Assembly (NCBI GenBank): GCA_964030475.1
Contig: CAXIPT010000004.1
Location: forward strand, 6,102,503-6,166,502
Length of the DNA: 64,000 nucleotides
Direction of reading: 5' to 3'
DNA from: Tethya wilhelma
Taxonomy: Eukaryota > Porifera > Demospongiae > Tethyida > Tethyidae
Shown here: positions 24,101-34,793 of the stretch, in pieces
Layout of the letters: each line of letters starts with the position of its first letter
Position numbering within the stretch: position 1 is the stretch's first letter
The notes under the pieces: model-generated
The model's input: the letters and a program-made list of their open reading frames with translations, nothing else
The model's database searches: none
Told to the model about the DNA's origin: nothing
Translations under genes and position numbers: made by a program

Positions 24101-24128
24101 TTTAGTACATAGTCTTGATCTGGACCCT
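5830..24128 (-). CDS. Gene A: giant MUC4-like EGF membrane protein
   Basis: About 50 exons and about 2,650 visible codons. Order from the N side: Calx-beta (23919-24128), NIDO (23184-23333, 22390-22764, 21702-22258), AMOP (21702-22258, 20782-20978), VWD with GDPH (20334-20545, 19715-20088), a linker (19393-19620), a beta-rich exon (18918-19274), EGF exons, module X, 27 EGF exons, module X, one transmembrane helix and a 95-residue tail. NIDO-AMOP-VWD-EGF-TM is the order known from vertebrate MUC4. Calx-beta and the long EGF array are additions. It probably sits at the cell surface and works in adhesion or recognition. Exons 23184-23333 and 19715-20088 carry +4 and -2 base changes relative to gene B that break the frame, so A is either a recent pseudogene in its N half, sequenced with errors, or started downstream. 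The 5' end is missing. Confidence 0.85.
6333..6496 (-). CDS. Gene A transmembrane exon
   Basis: 164 bases. It encodes the end of module X ([19 protein letters not shown]) and then one strongly hydrophobic helix (about [20 protein letters not shown]) that stops at LR. Phases join 6739-6889 and 5830-6115 exactly. This is the only transmembrane helix found in the gene, giving a type I topology. Confidence 0.88.
6739..8595 (-). CDS. Gene A second copy of module X
   Basis: Three exons: 8519-8595 (77 bases), 7152-7261 (110) and 6739-6889 (151). They are followed by the module end in the transmembrane exon. The protein begins [20 protein letters not shown], continues with an amphipathic helix-like stretch ([20 protein letters not shown]), then a basic cluster PKRKRQTRR, and ends with strand-like segments ([18 protein letters not shown]). 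Exon sizes and phases match the first copy at 14684-15362. I do not recognise the family. The alternating strand-helix-strand-strand-helix pattern resembles SEA-like ferredoxin folds, but that is only inference. Confidence 0.75.
7321..7850. mobile_element. MITE in a gene A intron
   Basis: Terminal inverted repeats of about 17 bases (gctctctcacggaa at the left, ttccgtgagagagtgcc at the right) bound about 530 bases with no coding capacity. The related intron copy at 1184-1540 lacks this insert, which supports a late insertion. The target duplication is unclear (a TTAA or TTTAAA context). Confidence 0.65.
8872..14604 (-). CDS. Gene A array of 27 calcium-binding EGF exons
   Basis: Twenty-seven exons, each exactly 123 bases and phase 1-1, start at 8872, 9171, 9491, 9672, 9871, 10067, 10280, 10472, 10681, 10881, 11084, 11304, 11519, 11721, 11926, 12257, 12442, 12624, 12802, 12985, 13293, 13509, 13687, 13869, 14103, 14279 and 14482. 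Each encodes one EGF domain. The usual form is DIDEC, four to six variable residues, C..[IV][17 protein letters not shown] and a final TCDG. D-[IV]-[DN]-E-C marks calcium binding, and C-x-N-x4-F-x-C-x-C fits the Asp/Asn hydroxylation pattern. Introns are mostly 55-200 bases. No exon carries a frameshift, stop or broken splice site. Such arrays form rigid calcium-stiffened rods. Exons 10067 and 10681 belong to a distinct subtype ([12 protein letters not shown]). Confidence 0.93.
14684..15362 (-). CDS. Gene A first copy of module X
   Basis: Four exons: 15259-15362 (104 bases), 15045-15154 (110), 14793-14940 (148) and 14684-14723 (40). All splice in phase from the preceding EGF exon to EGF exon 14482-14604. 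The protein starts with a proline run ([13 protein letters not shown]), then [63 protein letters not shown] and a closing [14 protein letters not shown]. That closing stretch matches NTEVYHDAG and AQFLV in the second copy. The family is not recognised. The 40-base exon was inferred from phase and similarity and is the least certain. Confidence 0.7.
15667..15736 (+). tRNA. tRNA-like sequence in a gene A intron
   Basis: Seventy bases fold as a near-tRNA. The acceptor gctctag pairs with ctagatc at 6 of 7 positions. Positions 8-9 are ta, the D arm is gctc...gag, the anticodon stem tttga pairs with tcaaa, and the variable loop has 5 bases. The T arm ctggg-ttctaat-cacag has one mismatch. A T6 run at 15743-15748 could end Pol III transcription. 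The anticodon loop has 6 rather than 7 bases and there are mismatches, so a tRNA pseudogene or the head of a SINE is more likely than a working tRNA. No anticodon is assigned. It is antisense to gene A. Confidence 0.4.
15861..16643 (-). CDS. Gene A four EGF exons before module X
   Basis: Exons 16521-16643 ([16 protein letters not shown]), 16280-16402 (a non-calcium type starting [10 protein letters not shown]), 16077-16193 ([14 protein letters not shown]) and 15861-16004 ([10 protein letters not shown], an eight-residue longer variant). All are phase 1-1. They are much more varied than the 27-exon array, so they look older. Confidence 0.88.
16785..17590. repeat. fbA foldback copy in a gene A intron
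   Basis: Truncated left arm (inner part 16785-16890), a centre, and a right arm ending at the palindromic tip near 17585 (ctaccgtacgtatgat). Subfamily mark: attggaa/aaggcatgtctc. The rest of the intron (17591-18400) shows no gene. Its part 18090-18400 is homologous to gene B intron 25870-26150. Confidence 0.75.
18413..19274 (-). CDS. Gene A EGF exons and beta-rich exon
   Basis: Exons 18918-19274 (357 bases), 18637-18792 (156) and 18413-18532 (120). The first encodes [11 protein letters not shown], a strand-rich stretch ([27 protein letters not shown]) and then the first half of an EGF domain ([17 protein letters not shown]). That domain finishes in the next exon ([13 protein letters not shown]), where a second EGF-like unit ([12 protein letters not shown]) follows. 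The third is [16 protein letters not shown]. Sizes equal those of gene B exactly. Confidence 0.85.
19393..20545 (-). CDS. Gene A VWD region, frame broken
   Basis: Exons 20334-20545, 19715-20088 and 19393-19620. The first encodes [10 protein letters not shown], the start of a VWD domain with the GDPH sequence where MUC4-type proteins cleave themselves. The second covers the rest of VWD ([12 protein letters not shown]). It has a 2-base loss near 19929, where gene B reads accactgtcataa and A reads accactcataa. The reading frame therefore shifts after ITAAFY and no single frame spans the exon. The third exon carries NRNKRQ, a furin-type site. Confidence 0.85.
20585..20720. repeat. Degenerate fbA inner arm
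   Basis: Weak match to the fbA inner arm (gaacaaagcatgtctcaatt, cacatg). A similar relic lies at the same intron position in gene B (30960-31040), so the insertion predates the A/B duplication. Confidence 0.5.
20782..22764 (-). CDS. Gene A NIDO and AMOP exons
   Basis: Exons 22390-22764 (375 bases), 21702-22258 (557) and 20782-20978 (197). The first two encode most of the NIDO domain ([49 protein letters not shown]), then a furin-type cluster KRRRKRQ and the first half of AMOP ending QHCCYNSAG. The last completes AMOP ([22 protein letters not shown]). Each is in frame by itself and matches gene B in size within one codon. AMOP and NIDO are extracellular adhesion-associated domains. Confidence 0.88.
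21045..21610. repeat. fbA right arm in a gene A intron
   Basis: One arm only, running from the ctggttagtccctacaaaaa region to the palindromic tip at 21600-21615. No opposite arm is nearby. Confidence 0.7.
23184..23333 (-). CDS. Gene A first NIDO exon, frameshifted
   Basis: Encodes [18 protein letters not shown] and then, in another frame, [16 protein letters not shown]. The same exon in gene B (52284-52429) is 146 bases and open throughout. Here it is 150 bases, because ccatccat replaces taac near 23257-23264, so the two halves lie in different frames. Splice signals are intact on both sides. Confidence 0.85.
23395..23885. repeat. Diverged foldback-like repeat
   Basis: A distant fbA relative (aacaaggcatgcatg, tgtcatgggacatctgg). 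It occupies the same intron position as gene B 52500-53580, so it was there before the genes duplicated. Confidence 0.55.
23919..24128 (-). CDS. Gene A Calx-beta exon
   Basis: 210 bases, phase 1-1. It encodes the second part of a Calx-beta domain ([39 protein letters not shown]). It is nearly identical in layout to gene B 60537-60746. The exon for the first half of the domain is missing upstream, where a repeat and a gap begin. Confidence 0.85.
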
Positions 24129-24214
24129 CTATAATTAATAATAATTATATGTACAAAAGCACAAAATAAAACATTCTAAGAAAAACTTGCTACATGAATG
24201 AAGAAAGGATAGAT

Positions 24215-24545
24215 TATATATATACAAGTAGTAAAAATTTCAAAAAATAAGCAGTGTAGGAATGGGCAGTGCGGTAAAAAGTATTGGAACAAGGATGGTC
24301 TCAATTTCGGCACATGACTACTTCATTTTCATTTTTGATCCCTCATTGANNNNNNNNNNNNNNNNNNNNNNNCATGAGCCAAACAACCGACATTTATAAT
24401 GATGGAATTCAAATTTGCAATTTATCCATGAAAATGAAGTAGTCATGTGCCGAAATTCAGAGACTTGTCTTGTTTCATTGCTTTTTACCGCACTGCCCAT
24501 TCCTACACTTCTCATTTTTATAAAATTTTTACTACATGTATTGTA
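24215..24545. repeat. fbA halves around an assembly gap
   Basis: The left inner arm (24228-24330) is of the ttggaacaagg/ctcaatttcgg subfamily. The right arm (24430-24540) is of the attcagagacttg subfamily. N runs from 24350 to 24372. In every other copy with both inner arms legible the two belong to one subfamily, so the two sides probably come from different elements. Confidence 0.7.
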
Positions 24546-24598
24546 TTGATTAAAGGCTGCATGGTTTGGTATTATTACAGTTTCAATTCTTTGTGTAG

Positions 24599-25756
24599 AT
24601 ATTGATGGATGCTTGACTAACAATGGTGGCTGTGAACAAATCTGTACCAACACGGTTGGCTCTTTGAACTGTAGCTGTATTGATGGATATTCTTTGAATG
24701 TTGATGGAGCCACTTGCGATGGTATCTATTAAAGAAAGCCTGATGGGATTTTGCATAATCGCAGGGTTTTTTTTCAAACTTTTTGTATAGATATTGATGA
24801 ATGCCTGACTAACAATGGTGGCTGTGGACAGATCTGTACCAACACTGTTGGTTCTTTTAACTGTAGCTGTAATGATGGATATTTTTTGAATGCTGATGGA
24901 GCAACTTGCAATGGTATGAATGATTAAATAATGGTTTTGGTATTATCACAGTTTCAATTCTTTGGTAGATATTGATGAATGCTTGACTAACAATGGTGGC
25001 TGTGAACAAATCTGTACGAACACTGTTGGCTCTTTCAACTGTAGCTGTAATGGTGGATATTTGTTGAATGCTGATGGAGCAACTTGTGATGGTATCTATT
25101 TTAAAGAAAGGACATATGATTTGCACAATCACAGTTTATTTTGTACAGATATTGATGAATGCCTGACTAACAATGGTGGCTGTGAAATGATCTGTACCAA
25201 CACTGTTGGTTCCTTCAACTGTAGCTGTAATGATGGCCTTTTTTTGATCGCTGATGGAGTAACATGTGATGGTCAGTGATAATTATATAATTTCCATATC
25301 AGTAACCCCATTCGTCCAATTGAAAAAAAAATTATGAATATATACTGGTGTATAAGTGTGGTGGTTGTGAGTATAATAGTTGACGCTGTGCATCATATGT
25401 CTTGGGGTATCCTGATGCATATTAGATTAATGAATTTCTTGTACAGATTTTGATGAATGTACTACTAGTATGAACAACTGTGAACATGTCTGCATCAATA
25501 ATGTTGGATCTTTCAACTGTAGCTGTAATGATGGCTACTCTCTTAATACTGATCGAATATCCTGTGATGGTTAGTTTAATTCTTTTTTACATGCAAAATT
25601 ACCCTCTCTGATAATTCAGAATGCTAATGTATTTAAAATTAATGTCATTCAGATATTGATGAATGCTCTATTGACAATGGTGGTTGTAATCACATGTGCG
25701 TTAACACAATTGGATCTTTCAACTGTAGCTGTAATGATGGATATTCCTTGAATGCT
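24599..25756 (+). CDS. Six EGF exons in reversed orientation
   Basis: Exons 24599-24721, 24791-24913, 24969-25091, 25149-25271, 25447-25569 and 25653-25756 (cut at the gap symbol). The five complete ones are 123 bases, phase 1-1. The last five correspond in order to gene A exons 12624, 12442, 12257, 11926 and 11721: shared marks include [20 protein letters not shown] and IDNGGCNH. The first has DIDGC in place of DIDEC. The block lies between the gap at 24350-24372 and the n at 25757, on the strand opposite to genes A and B. It is most simply gene B's EGF array on a contig placed the wrong way round. Confidence 0.85.
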
Positions 25757-25757
25757 N

Positions 25758-26169
25758 AAAATATTTCGCGCAAAAACGCGAATTAAACTAAAACCGCATT
25801 TTACTCGAAAAACAATAATTTCCCAAACGTCAGGTTTTCGCTTGACAGGTCACAAATAGTTTGTCTCAATTAAGGACTTCAAGGACCTCCAGGTCAATCT
25901 ATAATTATTGTATTTTCCAGGTCTCTATAATATTATAAGCTGAATAGAGATCTGTAATTGACCAATCAGATTACAGTATATATTTTGTGATAATTAACTA
26001 TAAATTACCTGGAAGAGACTTGGGAAGTTAATTCTTATAATATTCAAACAACAGTATAAACAATAATATAAGCATGCAGTGTCTGTTTTCTTGCCAACTA
26101 TACTTATGCATAAATAAAATAATAGTCATGTTTTCTATCAGCATGCTCAAAAAATACACCAACACATAC
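25758..26169. other. Gene B intron with a TIR relic
   Basis: The first 100 bases after the gap symbol match the end of the element at 50147-51057 (aaacgtcaggttttcgcttg). The rest is homologous to gene A intron 18090-18400. No exon is seen. Confidence 0.6.
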
Positions 26170-26977
26170 CTTCACAATGAGTAGCATTCATTAGCTGAAA
26201 GCCTTCTGAACAATCACACTGAAAACTGCCTTCGGTATTGACACACAGATCCTCACATTGAGTTGAATTGGATGTACACTCATTAATGTCTATGCATGCA
26301 TGTATAAAAGACAACCATGCAGCACATATATAATATATAATATTATAATAATCTACTTTCGACAATTACCCAAGTTATCATACCATAGCATGTAAATCCA
26401 TCCCCGGTGAATCCTAGTGGACATACTCCACAGACAGCTCCAGTACCAGGAGCTGGTATGTCCAAACATTCCACTCCTTCAAAGCACTCAATTTCACTAC
26501 ATCCATTGCGATCCTCTTCACAGAATTCACCGCTGAAAGCTAAAGAAATGTATTCCCACAACATACATGAAACTTGATGAAAGCAGCCTTTTATATTGTC
26601 AGTTTGAAATTAGAGCTAACCTTCACTACACAGGCAATCCATTGTTATAGTCACATTGGTTGTAAGCAATCCTTCGACAGTACACTCTCCATCATTAGCA
26701 CAGGCACACACCTCCACAGTTGGTGTGTGAGTGGTGGAAGCATTCCTCGTGTCAGTTGCCACAAAGACAAGAGGCTCATTAGTCAACTCTTGGAGAGTCC
26801 ATCTGAAGGAGAATGTTCCATCACTCAGCTCCTCTAGAAATGAATTCAGTGGCAATCCATTTTGAATGATGAAGGTGAAGTTATCACCAGGATCAACTAC
26901 TTCAAGGAGATAGATGGTTTCTACTCCAAGATTCACACGCAACACACTCTCAGCTGATATATTTGGAGCAAAATTCT
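26170..26977 (-). CDS. Gene B beta-rich and EGF exons
   Basis: Exons 26621-26977 (357 bases), 26384-26539 (156) and 26170-26289 (120), the same sizes as in gene A. They encode [16 protein letters not shown] through CLCSEG, then [13 protein letters not shown] and [12 protein letters not shown], then [16 protein letters not shown]. Several N-x-T/S sites suggest N-glycosylation. Confidence 0.87.
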
Positions 26978-29900
26978 CTGCATTGGAAATAATACTACTA
27001 CTAATAATTATTGCTATGCATTGATGAATAAAAATAAATTATATATCCACTATCAAGTACTATCAACATTACCAAACAAATCAAGAGTATTGTTAACTTC
27101 CATGTCTGTATCTAAGGTCTGCATTCCAACATTTTCATCACCAGTAACAGCGAGGTCAAACAAGCATTGTTCATTGCCCTGACAAGTAGCAATTTGATCA
27201 TCAGTAAAGTTTAGTTCAGAAAAAAATATGGGCTCAAAGTTATCAACAACTTGACGTTTGTTTCGATTCGCAGTAAAGAACATTCTTTCATCATCAGGCA
27301 CTTTCCCTATAATTTTGTTACAGTAACAACATAAAATTAATGAAGGGCAGAAATAGCTACACGCTACATTTTAGCTACACGCATGGTGTGGGGCTTACAT
27401 GAATTACTGTAAAGATGAAATATTTGATGCATATTAATCAGAGTTCCATCTCTAAGCATAAAATCATTGCCACGATTTCCATCAAACAACCCCATAAGTC
27501 CTCCTGTTTTGTGTTGAAATTCAATAGGTAGTTGCATTCTCCAATTCATGTACCATTCATGTCTTAATAATTGGTAAGCAGTTGAAGTCAAAACAATACC
27601 ACTGTCATAAAATGCAGCTGTAATTGAGTTGCCATTTTTAATAAGAACAGATTTGTAGTTTGTGTCATATCGTGGTACTCCATTCATAAGACTTGCAGTA
27701 ATTTCCATTTGAGATTCTACTGGAGCAGATTGATACAGTCTAGCATTTTCTGCTTCAAACTATAAGTGCAATAAAACTACACATGATCATTAATACAGAT
27801 AAAATAGTTCCATAAACTTAGTTGTATTTTAGATACTACTTAATTAAAAGTACAAGGTGATAGGGACAGCTGCAAAGCACTATTCAACATAGATACATTC
27901 ATAGGTATCTATTAAGTGAACTGCTTAGATACTATATATGAATAAATTTATGAGCACAACTGCTACAAACCTCAAAATAATTTAATCGGATATCTGAAAT
28001 GTTAGACAGTATACTGTTTTTAGACCGTGGCAAATTATTCTCAGAAGTTTACCGATTTTTATTCACAAACTTTGAGCCCATTATTCTCTTCAGCCAGCCT
28101 ATTATTCTTGCATTATTCTCAGATAAAAACACAATTTTAGTATGAAAATTCAATAGCAATTATAACAACATTCAAAGTCATTGGTGTGTATTTCCAAGGG
28201 TTCACACACCCAATGTAGTAAATTATCATTTTCTTTTACAATAAAATTGTTGTAATGCATTGTTGCAGATAATTGTAGGAATAGTTCTCTAAAGAAGATT
28301 AGCAATTAATTCTATTGGCTTTTAATCTTAACCCTAAAAGCGCCCACTAACTCAGTTTTTTGGCATCATACGTACAGTAGTACGTATAGTAGGAATTAAT
28401 GGGCTGCGTGCCCAATTGACACAATACAAAATGGTTATCACCATAAAAATCTAGCAAAGCAAAGTTAAACCTTCAAAGTTGCTCAGAGGCTCTCTATGAC
28501 CGACTACTAATTGCATGCAATGCCTAAAGCTGCCAGAAACTTCTCTGAGCACTCGTAAAGAGCGCTAGTGGGAAGCCACAACAGTGCCATTTTTGTTCTC
28601 CTAACATACTTACGTACACTGTAAAAACGGACTAGTGAACGTCACTACCAATGTAGTGATGTTCACCGCATTTTACTTTCACTACAGTGTAGTGAATATT
28701 CACTACGATGCCACGGTAGTGAAGGTCACTACTTTGTGAACTAGGAGCTAAATCTCTTTAATCAGGGTGAAATGAGCCTAGTAGTTAATCTAATCATAGC
28801 TAGCTATGTATTAATGACTTAATGCTTCATCAAGAAACTGTAAATTTCAACGAAGACACCATGAGAGCTTGATTCAGTGATTTTCCACGATCACGACTTT
28901 AGACGTAGACTTGACTGACTTCTTGTTTGGTAGGATAACTAATACTTTGATTTAGCATCATTAGGTTATTAGAGACACTGACAAAATCAAGACTTTGGTG
29001 AGAGAACAGCAGAAAATCCACAGACCTATTTTTCTAATTAAAGCACATCGCTAAAGTATGACATCATCAGAAATTATTTTTGAAAGTTCAGAAGCAGCTG
29101 CCAAGAAGAAATCGAGATTTTGTGCTTGAATACAGCTTGTTTGAGAGAGGATTTTCTTGTTTAAGGTAAGAACTAAAAGTAATAGACTTATTTTAGAGTG
29201 TTTTTCACAAATTGTGTTGTTTTTGCCAGAGCTATGGATCACACAATTAACTCAGGCTAGCGCGCTAGCGTGCCTGACCAAAGAAATGGGTCTTACTATA
29301 GCAGCTATATACAAGAAACAGTTTGATGGTAAGTTCTGAAGTTGTATTCATGTATTGCAGTTGAGTACATACTATCACTGTCTTTATTAGGTGAAAACGA
29401 GAGTGTATGAACATGCAAGCAAGAAAGAGCTAAGATGGATTCAAATGAACTGGTGCTGCCTGCTAAAACTTGACAGTTGATTAGTTGTCATGGTTTGTAT
29501 GTTATTTTGACTGATTTTGTTCATATAAAGCCAGTATTATTGATTCTTATGAAAGTAGTGACGATCACCACATCAACAAATATGTAGTGAGCATCACCGC
29601 CTGTTTTGTGGTGAGCCCTGTGGCAAGGTTTTCACTACCATTTGGTAGTGACGTTCACCAATCCGTTTTTACAGTGTACGTTACTGACTGACATAGTGTG
29701 AACACAGTTTCCAGAGAACCAGAAAGTGTTCAGCCAACTTTGACAGCACCAGGTAAGTCCTTTTCAAGGGAACTATATACATTCCTTGATACTAAGCCTA
29801 AACAAAAACTAGAAAGCTTTAAAACTTAGTATATAAAATCATGTAGTACACTTCAACGTAGCACTCTTCTTGTGAGTAGAGTTCAAAGGTTATTATCCAC

Positions 29901-32900
29901 ATGGCATTTAACACGCATGCGCATTAGTGTGACTAACCAGTCTCTATAGTCTCCACATGCACTGTAGTGTTGAAAAAAGTGAATGAACAAGTATATAGCA
30001 AAAAAATTTTAAAAATGAGCAGTGTAGGAATGGGCAGTGCTGTAAAAAGTATTGGAACATGAGGCCTATCTCACTCATTCTGGCACATGATTACTTCATT
30101 TTTTGTGTTCAAGTCTTGGCCAATAATCTATTTAGCTGAGTGATATTCCATAAGATTAGCGGGAATTTGAACCATTAATGCAATAGTATGAGATACTGTC
30201 GCTGATAAGCTATTCATGTATGTACAGATCATTCTTGAACCATTAATTTTATGACAATAATTGAGAGATCAAAATGAAAATAAAGTATAGTCATGTGCCG
30301 AAATCAGTGAGATAGGCCTTGTTCCAATACTTTTTACAGCACTGCCCATTCCTACACTGCTCATTTTTTAAAAATTTTTGCTACTTGTTAAATTTTAAGC
30401 AATGTAAATTTCTTAACAACACTGAGAGTTTACCAATATTCTCAAAGTACAGCCTATTAAATTTTTCTGGGAATAATTTGCCAAAAAGGCCTAACTGTTT
30501 TGTCTGTTTCTACATGATTCTAACATCTGCATGACTATTTTTACACATGTAAAAAGTACATCATTTGAGTAATGATGTATACATGATGTCATGCATAGTA
30601 CCTATACACTATACAAATAAATCGTACACCGTCATGTAATGCATGTATGGTGTCATGATTACACAGTTGCACAATATGCTTAGCTAATACTATACCTCAT
30701 AGGCAATTTCATTCAGCTGCCCAAAAGCAATCGCTGTGTGCCATGTCACACGATGCCAGTTGGTTAACACATTTTGCCTTCCTTGAAGAAGATAGACAAT
30801 ACTGCCATCATCACCATAAGCATACATGGTAGAGTATTCTCCTCTTCCTTGAAAGTCATATCGTTTTCCATCAAAGGTTCCAAAATGAGGATCACCTGAG
30901 CCATATGCTGCCAATATAATCATTATTATAGCATGAATGTGAAGTTATTATATACAATTATTACACCATAGGAATGGACAGTGATGTAAAAGTATTGAAC
31001 ATGTCTCAATTTCAGCACTGTGACATGCATGACTATAATTATGCTATCTATATCCTGCCTATACTATTAATATTTTGCTCCACTGCTTAGCCAACTCACA
31101 GAGTGGAGACTATAAAATACTCCTTACCAACAACAGGTGTCCTATATGAGGAACCATCATTTAGTGGTCGTCTTTCAGCATATTGATCACAAAAGTCTGA
31201 ATTTTTAAAGCTACAACATGCTCTTCTATAGCGTTCTTCATGAAGAAGATATCTTTTATTATCGATGAGTGGATGGTAGAGGAGCAATCCACCAGCCATT
31301 CGGCCAGGAACAGTTATTAAATCCCTGCATGGTGTACAAATTATGTTGTATGTATGAATTATACTACTAAACACAGTTTTTGGTGCATGGTTTACACATG
31401 TAAAGAACTCAGCGCACACCCCAACTTTCATAATTATTATAATAATTATTTATAATATTTCTCTGTGACCTATATATAGCTTTTCACATATTTTCCTGAC
31501 CTGTCTGTTGAATAGAGACTCTATGATTGAAAGAAACATAAGAAGAGCTCAAGAACAGAATGTTAGTATATCTTTTTTCTGTATACTAGTTAGTCTTTGT
31601 TTACTGTTCCAAGTTTAAATTGTTGAGTTAGTGTCAAGTATTGACTGGCATACATAATAAGGTAGTACGTATACTGGTAGAAATGGGCTGACTGTCAAGT
31701 GACTTAAGGACTGGGACAGCTGGTCTGCAGCATTCTCCTTCCTCCCCAAGGATAACTGCATGTTTTGAGCTCATCAAATGCAGAAGATCAAACCACCCCT
31801 GTTACAAACCTTAATGACTCAGCGAGCTCAGATGGTGATAGTTCATCAGGTCTGAGTAAACAGTCATGACTATCATCTGTAGGTAGTTTAAGCGTAGGCA
31901 TATGGAATGCACACAGTATAAACAACAAAATCTCAATCATCCAATCTCTAATTTCAATCTACAAATTTGATATTTTTTGCATAACCGAAACTTGGCTAAA
32001 TGACAACACACACAGTAATGAACTTCTACTTTCTGGCTACTCAATCTACCGACGTGACAGAGGTTCTAGAGGTGGTGGCGTTGCAGTTTTTGTATCCAAC
32101 AGAATTTCGTCGAATCTTGTTCTCAATCATGTTTCTCTAGAATTAATTTCTATTCAAATCTCAGTCAAGCCACCAATGAACCTTACCTGTATCTATATTC
32201 CTCCTTCAAGCTCTGATACCTATCTTACGTCAGTGCTAGAAGCCATTGAATCTCTTCCTGACAACTGTGATATCTTGATAACTGGTGACTTCAATGCACC
32301 AGATATCAACTGGTCAGCCCTTTCTGGATCAAAACCTTTTTCCAGATCTCTATGTGATATTGTATACATGAAGAATCTCATCCAACTAATCACTACTCCA
32401 CTCACATCTGTGGCAACACCCGTGACATTGTTCTGACCACTTCACCTAATAGGCTTAACAACGTTTCTGTGGATTCCTCAGTAACAAACAAGTTTTCAGA
32501 CCACTTCCTTGTTTATTTTACTATAGCATGCACTGAGTGCCCCAAAACATCAGCTTTCTATTCATCAGTCCATGCTTTTAACTACTCCAGAGCTAATTTT
32601 CAAGGAATTGATGACATGCTCTTCAACTTTCAGTTCAGCAGTGAAGCTTCACAAGATGTCAACTCTGCTTGCATTGAACTCAAACTAGCAATTCAGAATG
32701 CATGTAGAAATTTCATCCCTACTTTCAAGCGTTCTTATCACCTTGAACCAAAGTGGTATACATCTGAAATCAGGCATACATTGAACTTTGTTAAGACACT
32801 TCGTCATCAGCTTAAAAAGAACTTGAAGAAACTGTTACTAGAACCACTAAACTAAACCAGTTGGTATGTCAACTTGAATGCATGTTCTCTAATGCAAAGG

Positions 32901-34752
32901 AAGATTATGTCAAGTGTCTTGATTCAGACTTTAATAAGAATCCTCAAAAAATCTACAACTACCTCAGACAACTAAGCGATGTTAACTTCATGCCCTTTTC
33001 TTTCTACAACAATGGTTCAATTGTTACTTGTCCAACAAAGATTGCTGAACTTTTTAACCATTACTTTAATTCAACTTTTACAGCTAGTAACTTCAACCTC
33101 CCTACTCTAGACGAGCTACCAACACCAACATCTCAATTGTGTGAAATCTCTACTAGCCAGTCAGAGGTTTTTGACCTCCTAATATCCTTAGATCCATCTA
33201 AATCAGTTGGAGATGATGGCATTAACCAGAAATGCCGATTTGCCGATTTCATCAAGCGAAAGGGATAAACCACTCTCAATTTGGCTTTCTCAAAAATCGC
33301 TCCAGTCTAAGTCAACTTTTACTCTTTATTCACCAAATTACAACCAATGTGGAAAGTAAAAACACTTGTGATATTATCTATCTAGATTTCAAAAAAGCCT
33401 TTGATAGTGTTCCCCACAATGAGCTTCTATTTAAATTATGGCGTTTGGGTATCACTGGCTCTCTTTGGAAATGGTTTCAATCCTATTTATGCTATAGGCC
33501 TCATTATACAACATATTTTGAATCCTCTTCTTCACTTCTCAAGGTGAAATCTGGTGTGCCTCAAGGCAGTGTCCTGGGTCCTTTGCTCTTTCTAATTTAT
33601 ATCAATGACCTGCCCGACTGTATCTCCTCATCCACTCTCTCACTTTTTGCAGATGATGCCAAAATATTGAAACCAATAGCTTCTCCTCTATCGAGGCAGG
33701 AAGCTCAACATGATTTAAATTGTCTCTCATTATGGTGCTCTGAATGGAAACTGGAACTTCAACACAGTAAATGTGCAACTATGTGCATCTCTATTAGACC
33801 ACATTCTCAAGACAATGACCACAACTATTACTTGCAAGACCATCCCATTGCCTCTACCTCAAAACAGAAGGATCTTGGTCTTTTATTTACTTCAAACTTG
33901 TCATGGCAAGATCACTATACAACAATATTTGCTAAAAAGCATATTACTCTTTAAATCTAATTCGCCGTACATTGCCACCCAGTTCTTCCATTCAGACTAA
34001 AAAATCACTTTACCTCACACTTGTTCGATCTCAACTGTCTTACTGCTCCCAGGTCTGGAGGCCTTTCCTACTTAAAGACATTCACCAACTAGAAAGGATT
34101 CAACGTCGAGCCACGAAGTTCATCCTAAATGACTATTCTTCTGACTACAAAACTAGACTCAAAGCTCTCCAACTATTACCCATCATGTACTGGCTCGAGC
34201 TGCAAGACCTAATGTTTTTTCTGAAAGATCCTCCAATGTATTAGATTATGTTTCGTTTGTTTCTGGAAGAACTCGTGCTGCCTCATCATCTAAACTATGT
34301 CAAAAGTATGCTTACTACAGGTCATCTCGCCACTTCTACTTTACTAGAATTTCACGTCTCTGGAACTCTATACCTAATGGTAACTTTTGCATCTCAAACG
34401 CACTACCAACGATCAAATTTCATCTTTATTGCTACTTTCTTTATCATTTTCTACAACACTTTGATCCAGACAATGTTTGTTCATTTCACTTAGTATGTCC
34501 ATGTAACAAATGCATTCCAACTTAGTTAATATATTTGTGTCAGTATTAGCTAGTAGTCACTATATTATCATACGTACGGTAGTACGTATAGTAGAAATGG
34601 GCCCCCTGTCCCATAGACACAATACAAAATTTTTATCGCCATAAAAATCTAACACCACAAAGTAGAAGCTTCAAACTTGCTCAGAGGCTCTCCTTGACGA
34701 AAAACTAACTGCATGGAAGGCTTAAACTTTGCCAAAACTTTTCTGATCACTC

Positions 34753-34793
<41 letters not shown>

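Larger units (their letters stand above)
31696..34560 (+). mobile_element. Decayed LINE of CR1/L2/Jockey type
   Basis: A 5' end with a short [13 protein letters not shown] tail of a first ORF (stop at 31867-31869) is followed by endonuclease and reverse transcriptase. Borders are approximate: a broken fbA tip lies at 31655-31696 and a new fbA arm starts at about 34560. No poly(A) tail is visible. It sits in a gene B intron, antisense to the gene. Confidence 0.8.

Noticed and set aside
5830..24128. Reading gene A as a bacterial or contaminant surface protein
   Set aside because: There are about 50 introns with GT-AG borders and metazoan-type NIDO/AMOP/VWD/EGF domains.
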